A DNA stretch of 64,000 bases, from assembly GCA_963965975.1 (NCBI GenBank), contig OZ014423.1, positions 4,862,301 to 4,926,300 of the forward strand, given 5' to 3'. The position numbers and the translations under genes were made by a program. Shown one piece after another: positions 1 through 10,771 of this stretch. This DNA comes from Xestospongia bergquistia (taxonomy: Eukaryota > Porifera > Demospongiae > Haplosclerida > Petrosiidae). Under the pieces are notes generated by a model, which saw only the letters and a program-made list of their open reading frames with translations, searched no databases and was not told the origin of the DNA. Numbering within the stretch: the stretch's first letter is position 1; each line of letters opens with the position of its first letter.

Positions 1-1029
1 CACACTCTCTCTAGGCAAAAGTCTTGAAAGTGAAGGAAATGATAGAGCTGATATCAATCTACCTGGACTACAACTTCAAATGTTAAAAGATGCAGAAGAT
101 GCTAGTGGAGAAGGTAGATAATTATAATAATTATATAATATTGTATTTTTCTTATATTTTTAGCTCCAATTGTTCTAATCCTTTTCAATGCTGGTCCACT
201 TGATATAAGTTATGCTAAACAAAATCCTCGATATCTTGCTATTTTAGAAGCTTATTATCCAGCTCAGGTATAAGACAGTCTACAATAATGTAGTATTATA
301 TTTTATATGAACAGACTGCTGGTGAAGCTATAGCCAATGTACTTACTGGAAAATATAACCCAGCTGGTAGACTACCTAACACTTGGCCTATGAGTTTAGA
401 CCAAGTCCCTCCCATAGTTGACTACACTATGGTCAACAGGACCTACCGATATTTTGAGGGAGAACCTCTCTATCCATTTGGATATGGACTGTAAGTAGAA
501 CATGTCACATAGTTCTATTATGATATGATTTTACAGGTCATATACTACCTTCAAATATTCTAACTTATCTATTACTCCAACTACTGCTAAAACAGGAGAT
601 AATATCACTGTCACTGTCTCTGTAACCAATACTGGAAATATGGATGGAGATGAGGTAAGACTGTAAAACACAAGTAGAGTTAAGTAACCGAACTCTCTTT
701 ATGATCAGGTGACTCAAGTTTATATCCAATGGAAGAACCCTGATGTACCAGCTCCTATTAGACAGTTAGTGGGTGTAAGTAGGAACTTTATTATTAAAGG
801 AGACTCAACAGAGGTTTGTATAGTTAATATCAATCTAAGTCATGTATCCTCTCTCTCTTCCACTTTATAGTTAACATTTACAATAACTGGTGAACAGATG
901 CAGATCTGGATATCAGATTGGGTTATTCCTGAGGGTGTTTATGATGTATATGTTGGAGGACAACAACCTAATCAAACAACTACTGTTCCCTCTAACATTT
1001 TAAATGGTTATTACACCATCACTGAATAA
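1..1029 (+). CDS. GH3 beta-xylosidase/beta-glucosidase-like enzyme, copy A, 3' part
   Basis: The 5' part lies outside the window. The first visible exon starts after a CT-rich acceptor (ctctctctag, about 4-14) and encodes KSLESEGNDRADINLPG; in GH3 xylosidases the Glu of the ExEGxDR motif is the general acid/base (family knowledge). Later exons give APIVLILFNAGPLDISYA, the exon with LPNTWPMSLDQVPPIVDY and YPFGYGL, and two or three exons of the C-terminal fibronectin-III-like domain, ending ILNGYYTITE-stop at 1027-1029. All visible exons are open with GT-AG introns, so the copy may be functional. It is nearly identical to copy C (7236-10634) but on the opposite strand. Expected role: removal of terminal xylose or glucose from oligosaccharides, probably secreted because copy C has a signal peptide. 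Substrate cannot be told from sequence. Confidence 0.9.
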
Positions 1030-1192
1030 TAGTGCTTTCAAATTCCAGCAATTTGACATAATGATAACCACGAGTAATAAAATTAAAGGACTCATTAATT
1101 TTATATTTAAATCAATCAAGCAACTTTCAATATCATGAAACATGTACTACTACAAACAATGTCAAATATTTGTAAGACCTACAATGTCTGTT

Positions 1193-3648
1193 CTATTCGT
1201 TATCTTGTCTTTCATCATTTTGGTTTATTTCTGGATGGAAATTGTTTTGAGATAAATTTTGTTTAGAGTCATCATCAGTAGCTTTGTTATGTTTTTCATT
1301 TGTTGGATTATTAAAGCTACAACTTGGAGTTTGTTCTTTTTGTACTATTGATTCATCTTCAGTTTTTTTATAAGGGGGTGTGTTTGTGATTTCTAATGTA
1401 GAATATTGATGTGGAGTTGATTGTGGTATTTCCAAAGTAGAATATTGATGAGATGCTTTCAAAGTAGAACATTGGTGTGATATTTCCAAAATGGAATGTT
1501 GATGTACCTTTTCCAGTGTAGAATATTGATGTGGAGATGATTGTGGCATTTCCAGTGTAGAATATTGATGCGGAATGGAATCTGGTATTTTCAATGTAGC
1601 ATATTGATGTGGAGTTGATAGTGATTCTACTGGTGTGTTTATTTCTTCATAACTGGCAGGCTGAGATGCTCTTTTCAGTTGAGTTATTATAGGTTCACAG
1701 TAGTTCATTGGGGAATCCATGAGAGTTGAGTGTGTTTCTACTGGTGTATTTATTTCTTCATAACTGGGATTTACATTATGTATAATTTGAGTGTCAGCTG
1801 ATGACAAACATATCGTTTCTTGTGGTTGCCCTATGGGATTAAAGGAAAGTCATAAGTGAAACCCTATCTATCAAAACAAGTCATGCACTACTTGCATCCA
1901 AAACTCACTTGATTTTTTATAATACATCAGACACATTAACCCAATAAGGATTATCAGCAAAGTACATAACAAACAGACAATAATGGACATGTATATAAAG
2001 TGAAGCCGATACTTTTCTGTAATACAGTCATCAAGTTGAGTACTTTGTCTTACAAAAGAAGATGAAGCAAGTCCATGTTGACTTGAAGCTAGCATCTGAT
2101 GACTATAGTCTGTTGTAGTTATCAGTGAAATTGCAAAGGATGGGGAAATAGAATGAGTTTTGTGTGCACTGTTAGTTGGTTCAGGTTTTGTCAATGACCA
2201 GGTAGCTAATAAGGTTGCTGTACTCTGTGCCAATTGTCCTATTAGTTTATGGCTATTGTAAATGAAAGAAGCATTTGGAAGACCACTTGTATTTCCTTGT
2301 ATGCTACAATTAAGCTGCTCTGTTGAACTGCAGTTAGACAATTCATATTCTCTGCGTTCATTATCATGAGAAATAACCTATGAAAGGAAACAAAATGTTT
2401 TATAAAGGTATGTCCTCAAATAGAGTCCTGGGGCTTTAATTACTTTCCAAGATTTTGACCAGGCTTCTTAAACAAAGGAGGCCTTTATTTTAGTAACAAT
2501 CATTAATCTAACAATGCTCACGCTAAATCTCTCACAGCTTGGATTCTACTAGGATTTAGGGTAGACCAATCAAAATGCTTCTGTCATGTGACCGAGGATG
2601 GTCATGTCTTATTTAATTACAAGGCGTTCAAAGTTGAAGAAGGAAGGCAAACTTTCACTAGTGACTTGCTAGTAACCACAAATATTCACAATTAAAACTA
2701 AAGTGCCTATAGGACATGTTTCCTACTTTGAATAGAAGAGAAATAGGACCAAAAAGTAATACCTGGAAATGACAGGAAGGAGAATATTTAGGCCTGTATT
2801 AGGCTTTAATATAATAGTGTTTTTGTTGTTTTTGTAACATTTACAACTTGCTACAGATATCAAATCATCTTTTTTGAAATGGATTCAATATTTTTTTGCT
2901 GACAGATGGACACAACCAATTACTTAACCCTTTTGATTTAGTAAATGCAAAATTAATTTTAATTTTGAAAATGTCAATAAACGTTGTTATTGACCTCTTC
3001 CTATAACCAGACACACTAATCACAAAACCAGCAACCACACACTACGCTCTAAAAAATAATTCTTGACAAAAACGCATTGTCTTTTGACGTGGGAAGGGCA
3101 TGGTCAGTAGGCTTTAATTTGAGACCAGGCCTCTATTTGGAAGAGGCCCTATTCAAGGAAATACAGTCCTTAAATTCAGTTCTTATAAAAAATTTATTCT
3201 ATTATAAACTCACTTTGAAACAACTGTCATATATTTTTGACGTTTTACACACCCAAGTAGCATTATCATTACAGCTTGTACTTTTGAACACAATATTCCA
3301 TTCTGTCACATACTCCAGGTGATACATCAACTTGCAACTATTGCTGGCCATGGTCATGAACCACCCTGCAGAAGGGTATATATAGTGCACAATTATTAAA
3401 GGGATGTATATAATTATAATACAGATTGGTTTATCAATTCACTCAAATCTGTACTGTATTAATATATGAAGAAATACCACAGTTGTCCTTACGAATATAA
3501 TAGTCTATACATCTACCTCGCTAAGAAATACCACAGTTGTCCTTACAAACATAATAATCTTACATCTACCTGGCTCTAAATTTATTATACTAGTCATGCA
3601 TGATCTAAACAACTTACCTGATGATAACAAAATAAGTAAAAAAATCAT
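1193..3648 (-). CDS. Single-pass receptor-like protein with ITAM-spaced YxxL repeats and two YEEI motifs
   Basis: Four exons join in frame: 3648-3618, 3365-3214, 2377-1909, 1830-1193, with donors gtaagt, gtgagt, gtgagt and AG acceptors. The sum is 1290 bp, 429 residues. Residues 1-10 (MIFLLILLSS) begin a signal peptide. The ectodomain of about 175 residues has six or more Cys and several NxS/T sites (NCS, NTS, NAS, NAT) and matches no domain I know. Residues about 186-214 form one membrane helix followed by YYKKSR. The tail (about 215 residues) has SYEEINTPVE twice (Tyr 241 and 278), then seven HQxSTLE-type repeats of 13 residues: five keep Tyr (294, 307, 320, 347, 360) and two have His or Cys instead. 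YxxL motifs are spaced by 9 residues, inside the ITAM rule YxxL-x(6-12)-YxxL. YEEI is the classic Src-family SH2 ligand. Signalling is an inference; YxxL could instead be AP-2 sorting signals. Confidence 0.8.
2408..3164. mobile_element. Putative MITE-like insertion in receptor intron 2
   Basis: The 836 bp intron between receptor exons 2 and 3 is unusually long for this locus. Its ends carry imperfect inverted repeats: gtatgtcctcaaatagagtc at 2408 and, on the other strand from 3164, gtatttccttgaatagggcc (about 17 of 24 positions agree). The phrase ggctttaat-gaccaggc recurs near both ends. No transposase ORF is visible. No clear target duplication was found, so the boundaries are tentative. Confidence 0.45.
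3455..3575. repeat. Two-copy tandem repeat, about 63 bp, in receptor intron 1
   Basis: The segment starting gaaataccacagttgtcctt recurs about 63 bases later with few differences, inside the first intron of the receptor gene. No function is apparent. Confidence 0.75.
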
Positions 3649-4164
3649 TACTCTTTCTAAACAATGAAATATTCAATCTTTATTCTCACTCAAAATTCAC
3701 GACAAACAACTTGTATACTTAACTAGTTTCTTTATATAAACACAGCTAATAGCAACGTAGTCGTGATTAATATAACACGTACAGCCCATGTTAACCTCAA
3801 AATGCAAATAGTAATATTAATTATTAATAATACGTAGCGCAACAGTTAAAAGTGTCTATGTTTAAAGCAATAATATAATTATTAAAGTTGTCCAAAGATT
3901 ATTTGATGGTACTACTGTTGCTGTAAGGGACTGGATTATTGCTAACTTAAGACTGAAGAATGGCAGAAGCTATGGAACTGCAAGTAACACTTCACGCCAA
4001 ATTCTTGATAATAGTATTCATTAGTTGCTATGCATATCGGCGGTTACTGTGCGCGGGTTAATTTCATAATTCGCTCACGAAAGTCGTATATACGATGAAA
4101 ACAAGTATTATTTATTATTATAATTATAATAGTTAACATTGGTCTAAACATAGGACTGCACACA
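3649..4164. other. Intergenic gap, receptor 5' flank to GH3 pseudogene
   Basis: Apart from the TATA-like box I see no gene. The stretch is AT-rich and holds the receptor promoter. GH3 similarity begins abruptly at about 4165. Confidence 0.5.
3730..3739 (-). promoter_or_regulatory. TATA-like box of the receptor gene
   Basis: The minus strand reads ttatataaag about 80-90 bases upstream of the ATG at 3648. This is a plausible TATA box for a short 5' UTR. Position and sequence are seen; function is inferred. Confidence 0.4.
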
Positions 4165-4558
4165 GTCAGAATATTTGAAGGTAGTATATGATCTGTAAAA
4201 TCGTATCATAATAGAACTATGTAACATGTTCTACTTACAGTCCATATCCAAATGGATAGAGAGGTTCTCCCTCAAATATTGGTAGGTCCTGTTGACCATA
4301 GTGTAGTCAACTATGGGAGGGACTTGGTCTACCAGCTGGGTTATATTTTCCAGTAAGTACATTGGCTGTAGCTTCACCAGCAGTCTGTTCATATAAAATA
4401 TAATACTACATTATTGTAGACTGTCTTATACCTGAGCTGGATAATAAGCTTCTAAAATAGCAAGATATCGAGGATTTTGTTTAGCATAACTTATATCAAG
4501 TGGACCAGCATTGAAAAGGATTAGAACAATTGGAGCTAAAAATGTAAGAAAAATACAA

Positions 4559-4712
4559 TATTATATCATTATTATAATTATCTACCTTATACAATAAATA
4601 CAATATTATATCATTATTATAATTATCTACCTTATACAATGAATACAATATTATATCATTATTATAATTATCTACCTTATACAATAAATACAATATTGTA
4701 TCATTATTATAA
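4559..4712. repeat. 45 bp tandem repeat, about 3.5 copies
   Basis: A 45-base unit containing tatcattattataattatct is repeated in an intron of the GH3 pseudogene. Copies A and C have only one unit at the same place, so the array expanded after duplication. Confidence 0.85.
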
Positions 4713-5890
4713 TACAATTAATGCTAGTACCATTCAGTATACCATTTCAACTATATTGTTGTTGACCAAGTAGATTGATATCAGCTCTATCATGTTCTTC
4801 ACTTTCAAGATGCTTGGCTAGGGATTTGATATGAAAAAGTGTGATAACAAAATCACTTACTAAGTATAGCTGTAGTAATTACAATATACAGACTTCTTCG
4901 AGATCTGGAGTAAATTTACTAGATAGTAACAAAACACAATTGATTTTTAACAAAATGCATTAGTGTAGGAGAGTAGTCATCAAATAGAACAAACAGCTGG
5001 ATCATCAATAAAAGGACCTATTACCTATATAATACAATGTGATTATTATATCACTGATATCATGTACTTACACAAGCCTTGTCTACTTGACCTAGAGGTA
5101 GTCCTTTAGTTTCATCACTCTTTAAAAGGACAATAGATTCCATAGCTGCTTGTAGAGAGATCTCAATATGAGCAGCATTTCGAATGATAGACAAATCCAA
5201 TCTAAAAAGAAGTCATGATTATAAAGTGAGTTCTATAAACACATACTCACTTAGTGTATGGATTCATTTCAGGTGGATCAAATTCTCCAAGTTTCATACG
5301 AACCATAAACAATCTACTTACAGCATCTCTAAGAGTATCAATATTAACAAGTCCCTGTATGAAGGAAAGAAATATAAAATGTAGTTCACATTAACAAATC
5401 TTACCTCACTAACTGCATCAACCAAGCTATCAAAGACACTTTTGTCTTCAGCATTACCATCTTCTAAACAATTACCGGCATTAGCAGCAGCTGCTGACAA
5501 AGTAAAGTGAGTAGTGATGCTTTGTAACAATGTTCTCTAAAATTTCTAAAATTTATTTTATGATAATCTCATGTTATTTACCAAGAACTCCCTGGTCACT
5601 GACTACATATCCTTTAAATCCCCACTCATTTCTTAAAATATTATTAAGTAGTTCTTTATTAGCACATGATGGAACACCATTAATACTATATATGAGATAT
5701 ATATAACATAATATAATATAGATCATTATTTATACACTAGTATATAGTACCTATTATAACTACACATAAGACTCCAAGATCCAGCATCAACACAGGCTTT
5801 GAATTGAGGAAGAAATGTCATACGCCAATCTCTCATGCTAACCTAGAGAGATGTAGAAAAGAGATAGAGGGATATACATATATATAAAAT

Positions 5891-5896
<6 letters not shown>

Positions 5897-5932
<36 letters not shown>
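5897..5932. repeat. (GA)n microsatellite
   Basis: About 18 GA units in the GH3 pseudogene intron. The equivalent intron of copy C carries a longer compound (TA)n(GA)n tract at about 9492-9572. Confidence 0.95.
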
Positions 5933-5938
<6 letters not shown>

Positions 5939-7235
5939 TAAGAGGAACAAAACATTAACTTTATTGTACTTTTGCATCAAATGATAATCTATAGAATTTA
6001 GACCCAGGTATATTCTCAGGACCTCCATGAACATCAAAATGTTTACAACCAGCATTGGCTTCAACATATCTTTCATTATCTAAAATGAAATGGAGTAATA
6101 AAGTTATAAATGTATTAAGTTCATACCTCCCTGTAGTCCAGTGACAAAGGCACATGCTACCTAACACTTGGCCTATGACCAGATAACCAAGGGTCTTTCC
6201 CGTATGTCTCCTAAAATATACATTATAAAATGTAATAATGTTTTAAAGATATACTTGACTTCTATCCCAATGAGGATCTCTCATAATATTTAAAACAGAG
6301 CTCCTATAGAAAATAATAAATACAAATGGTGGATATGTGATGATGATATAATTATTTGTATATGCTCTGTGAATATTAATATGTAAAGTAACTAATGTTT
6401 TCTTTCACTCTAAATAAATGATATGTCTGTTATACCAATAACTTAATCCAGTGTGGAAATCATATGACTGATAAACTGTGGTATCGTTATTTTTAGCTCT
6501 GACCTCATCACTGGTTGTCTTGGTAACTTTGTAGACCATGTCATAATGAAAAGTAGCAGCCTGTATTTAATAATATTATTGATAAAACTAATATTAAGTT
6601 CATACCATCCCTAATGCCATTGGAAAAGATGTAGCATCTCCAGCCCATACATCTCCACTCAAACACTCTGTTCCCCATTGATAAGGATTAATACCTAATC
6701 TATCAATAGCTGGAGCTGGACCTGTAACACATTATAATACAGGTATTGTGAGCATTATAAATCTGTTACATACCATTAGTTTCAGCTCCTCCATGAGCCA
6801 TTTGTTGAACTAGTTCATCTAATGTAAGACGTCCAACCAAGTCCTGTAGGATAACTGATAGTTCTTATAAAATTAAAGTATTGTTATACCTCCACTCTCT
6901 CCTCAAATGATAGAGATACATTTCTAAAAGGGAAGTCTGCAGTATTATATGCAGTGGAAAAGATAAGGAACAATAAAAAACCAGCAAATGCTTGTGTTCC
7001 ATTTTAAGGGAGTGGTTTATTGATTAGATTTTTTCATGCAAATTTAATAATTGGTACGGCTTGAAAAAAATTAGACAAACTTTAATTATGAATGACATGC
7101 TATGAAAAAATCTACTAATATTGTATAAAGGAATAAGTTATGGCAAAATATTAATGTATAACTGAAGAGGAAATCATCCAGCAAATGATAACAGCAGCTG
7201 TTTTAACAGCATGTACAGATAATAGTGTTATATTG

Positions 7236-9489
7236 TTATCCAGTAATGGTGTAAAAACCATTTAAAATGTTAGAGGGAACAGTAGTTGTTTGATTAGGTT
7301 GTTGTCCTCCAACATATACATCATAAACACCCTCAGGAATAACCCAATCTGATATCCAGATCTGCATCTGTTCACCAGTTATTGTAAATGTTAACTATAA
7401 AGTGGAAGAGAGAGAGGATACATGACTTAGATTGATATTAACTATACAAACCTCTGTTGAGTCTCCTTTAATAATAAAGTTCCTACTTACACCCACTAAC
7501 TGTCTAATAGGAGCTGGTACATCAGGGTTCTTCCATTGGATATAAACTTGAGTCACCTGATCATAAAGAGAGTTCTGTTACTCAACTCTACTTGTGTTTC
7601 ACAGTCTTACCTCATCTCCATCCATATTTCCAGTATTGGTTACAGAGACAGTGACAGTGATATTATCTCCTGTTTTAGCAGTAGTTGGAGTAATAGATAA
7701 GTTAGAATATTTGAAGGTAGTATATGATCTGTAAAATTATATCATAATAGAACTATGTGACATGTTCTACTTACAGTCCATATCCAAATGGATAGAGAGG
7801 TTCTCCCTCAAAATATCGGTAGGTCCTGTTGACCATAGTGTAGTCAACTATGGGAGGGACTTGATCTAAACTCATAGGCCAAGTGTTAGGTAGTCTACCA
7901 GCTGGGTTATATTTTCCAGTAAGTACATTTGCTATAGCTTCACCAGCAGTCTGTTCATATAAAATATAATACTACATTATTGTAGACTGTCTTATACCTG
8001 AGCTGGATAATAAGCTTCTAAAATAGCAAGATATCGAGGATTTTGTTTAGCATAACTTATATCAAGTGGACCAGCATTGAAAAGGATTAGAACAATTGGA
8101 GCTAGAAATTAAGAAAAATACAATATTATATCATTATTATAATTATCTACCTTCTCCACTAGCATCTTCTGCATCTTTTAACATTTGAAGTTGTAGTCCA
8201 GGTAGATTGATATCAGCTCTATCATTTCCTTCACTTTCAAGACTTTTGCCTAGAGAGAGAGTGTGTGTTTTATAGGATAATAATGGAGACCTGTCACAGT
8301 GTCACTTACTAAGTCCAGCTGTAGCAATTACAATATTTACTCCACTACAGGCTTTTTTTATGTCTGCAGTATTATATGTACTGTAAAAAGAAATAATGAA
8401 GCAGTTCATAGATTGTAATTCTTACTTGCAAGCAGGACCATCTTCACATACACTTGCATTATTTAGAGTAGTTGAACCAATATTAGTGAACTTTTGAATA
8501 CCCACCAGTGGAGTGGTAACATAATTTGTCTGCAGAGAAAACAAAATACACAAACTATAAGAGACTAGTAGTACCATTAGAGTAGGAGAGTAGTCACCAA
8601 ATAGAACACTTGGATCATCAATAAAAGGACCTATTACCTATATAATACAATGTGATTATTATATCACTGATATAATGTACTTACACAAGCCTTGTCTACT
8701 TGACCTAGAGGTAGTCCTTTAGTTTCATCATTCTTTAAAAGGACAATAGATTCCATAGCTGCTTGTAGAGAGATCTCAATATGAGCAGCATTTTGAATGA
8801 TAGACAAATCCAATCTAAAAAGAAGTCATGATTATAGAGTGAGTTCTATAAACACATACTTAGTGTATGGATTCATTTCAGGTGGATCAAATTCTCCAAG
8901 TTTCATACGAACCATAAACAATCTACTTACAGCATCTCTAAGAGTATCAATATTAACAAGTCCCTGTATGAAGGAAAGAAATATATAAATGTAGTTCATA
9001 ACTAACAAATCTTACCTCACTAACTGCATCAACCAAGTTAGCAAAGACATTACCACTTTTGTCTGCAGTATTACCATCTTCTAAACAAGTACCTGCACTA
9101 GCAGCAGCTGCTGCAGCACTGACATAATTAGGTGAGTAGTGATGTCCAGCAACTATATTCTCTAAAGAAAGAGATTTAATTAATCATTATTGTTTACCTA
9201 CCAAGAGCTCCTTGATCACTAACTACATATCCTTTAAATCCCCACTCATTTCTTATAATATTAGTAAGTAGTTCTTTATTAGCGCATGATGGAACACCAT
9301 TAATACTATATATGAGATATAACATAATATATAGATCATTATTTATACACTAGTATGTAGTACCTATTATAACTACACATAAGACTCCAAGATCCAGCAT
9401 CAACACAGGCTTTGAATTGAGGAAGAAATGTCATACGCCAATCTCTTATACTAACCTAGAAAATATAGAGAAAATCGAGAGAGAAGAGA

Positions 9490-9575
<86 letters not shown>

Positions 9576-10634
9576 CTTTTGCATCAAATGAAAATCTTGA
9601 CACAGGTATATTCTCAGGACCTCCATGAACATCAAAATGTTTACAACCAGCATTGGCTTCAACATATCTTTCATTATCTAAAATGAAATGGAGTAATAAA
9701 GTTATAAATTTATTAAGTTCATACCTCCCTGTAGTCCAGTGACAAAGGCACGTCCTAAATAACCAGATAACCAAGGGTCTTCCCCATATGTCTCCTAAAA
9801 TATACATTATAAAATGTAATAATATTACATGATAATGTACTTGATTTCTACCCCAACGAGGATCTCTCATAATATTTAAAACAGGACTCCTATACAAAAT
9901 GATAGATAACTATACAATTATAAGTACTGTCTATTGTGTCTCACCAACAACTTAGTCCAGTATGGTAGGCATGAGAGTTATGAGCTGTAGCATTATTGTT
10001 TTTAGCCCTGACTTCATCACTGGTTGCCCTGGTAACTTTGTAAACCATATCATAATGGAACGTAGCAGCCTGTAACAAAATGAATCAATTATAAAGCTCA
10101 GGAATGTGAAATAAAATTAAAAAACAGAACAATCAAATTATAATGAAGACAAATTTAGATAATGACAGTTATTACTAGAGTCCACTAATATTGCTACAAT
10201 ATTACAGAGTTACAAGAAAATAAATTCATACCATTCCTAAGGCCATTGGAAAAGAGGTAGCATCTCCAGCTTTTACATCTCCACTCAAACACTCTGTTCC
10301 CCATTGATAAGGATTAATACCTAAACTATCAATAGCTGGAGCTGGACCTGTCAATACAATAAGGTAATATACTGGTATAAATGTATAACACGTACCGTTA
10401 TTTTCAGCTCCTCCATGAGCCATTTGTTGAACTAGTTCATCTAATGTAAGACGTCCAACCAAGTCCTATAGGATAACTGATAGTTCTTATAAAATTAAAG
10501 TATTGATATACCTCCACTCTCTCCTCAAATGATAGAGATACATTTCTAAAAGGCAAGTCTGCAGTATTATATGCATTTGAAGGAACGAGAAACAAATACA
10601 GAGATAGGAAAAGGACGTAATATTTAGAATCCAT
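7236..10634 (-). CDS. GH3 beta-xylosidase/beta-glucosidase-like enzyme, copy C (intact)
   Basis: About 21 small exons give a protein of about 745 residues, the usual length of GH3 xylosidases. The start MDSKYYVLFLSLYLFLVPSN is a signal peptide, so a secreted or lysosomal enzyme is expected. Then come YQWGTECLSGD, MRDPRWGRNQETYGEDP, KHFDVHGG, the nucleophile motif GYVVSDQGA (Asp near residue 278), the acid/base motif ESEGNDR near residue 495, and a C-terminal fibronectin-III-like domain from about residue 617. It ends NGFYTITG-stop at 7236-7238. All exons that I translated are open. The role is hydrolysis of terminal beta-linked sugars, xylose or glucose; substrate is not resolvable. Such enzymes are common in bacteria, fungi and plants but patchy in animals; the many introns exclude bacterial contamination. 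Confidence 0.92.
9492..9572. repeat. Compound (TA)n(GA)n microsatellite
   Basis: About 21 TA units followed by about 19 GA units, in an intron of GH3 copy C just downstream of a donor site. Confidence 0.95.
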
Positions 10635-10771
10635 TCTTCCTTGGTATGCCAATATTGGTCAAGTCACGAGCGAGGGTGTGGTGGAGGAGTGACTTTATCT
10701 GATAGTCAAATTTTGAACGAATAATAATAATTGAATAAAAAGTGAAGTTATAAATAAAATAATACACCTGG

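Larger units (their letters stand above)
4165..7002 (-). pseudogene. GH3 beta-xylosidase-like pseudogene, copy B
   Basis: This copy aligns with copy C through most exons, including the nucleophile exon GYVVSDQG (about 5590-5690), but is broken in several ways. (1) The ATG at 7002-7000 is out of frame with the rest of the signal peptide, as if one A were missing from the A6 run at 6975-6980. (2) The exon near 6140-6200 contains a foreign 21-base piece that makes a stop. (3) The alanine-rich exon near 5450-5530 is frameshifted. (4) The VIGPFIDDP exon reaches a stop (attTGA near 4993-5010). (5) The exon near 4873-4960 is degenerate. (6) The LPNTWPM exon lacks 29 bases at about 4331. (7) Similarity stops at the start of the fibronectin-III exon at about 4165. 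The 1-base lesion could be a sequencing error; the others together argue for real decay. Confidence 0.85.

Noticed and set aside
3077-3322. Plus-strand ORF of 81 residues
   Set aside because: It spans the putative MITE end and is antisense to receptor exon 2; no motif and no splice logic support it.
4496-4717. 73-residue ORF with 15-residue repeats (YNNDIILY type)
   Set aside because: It is a translation of the 45 bp tandem repeat in a pseudogene intron.
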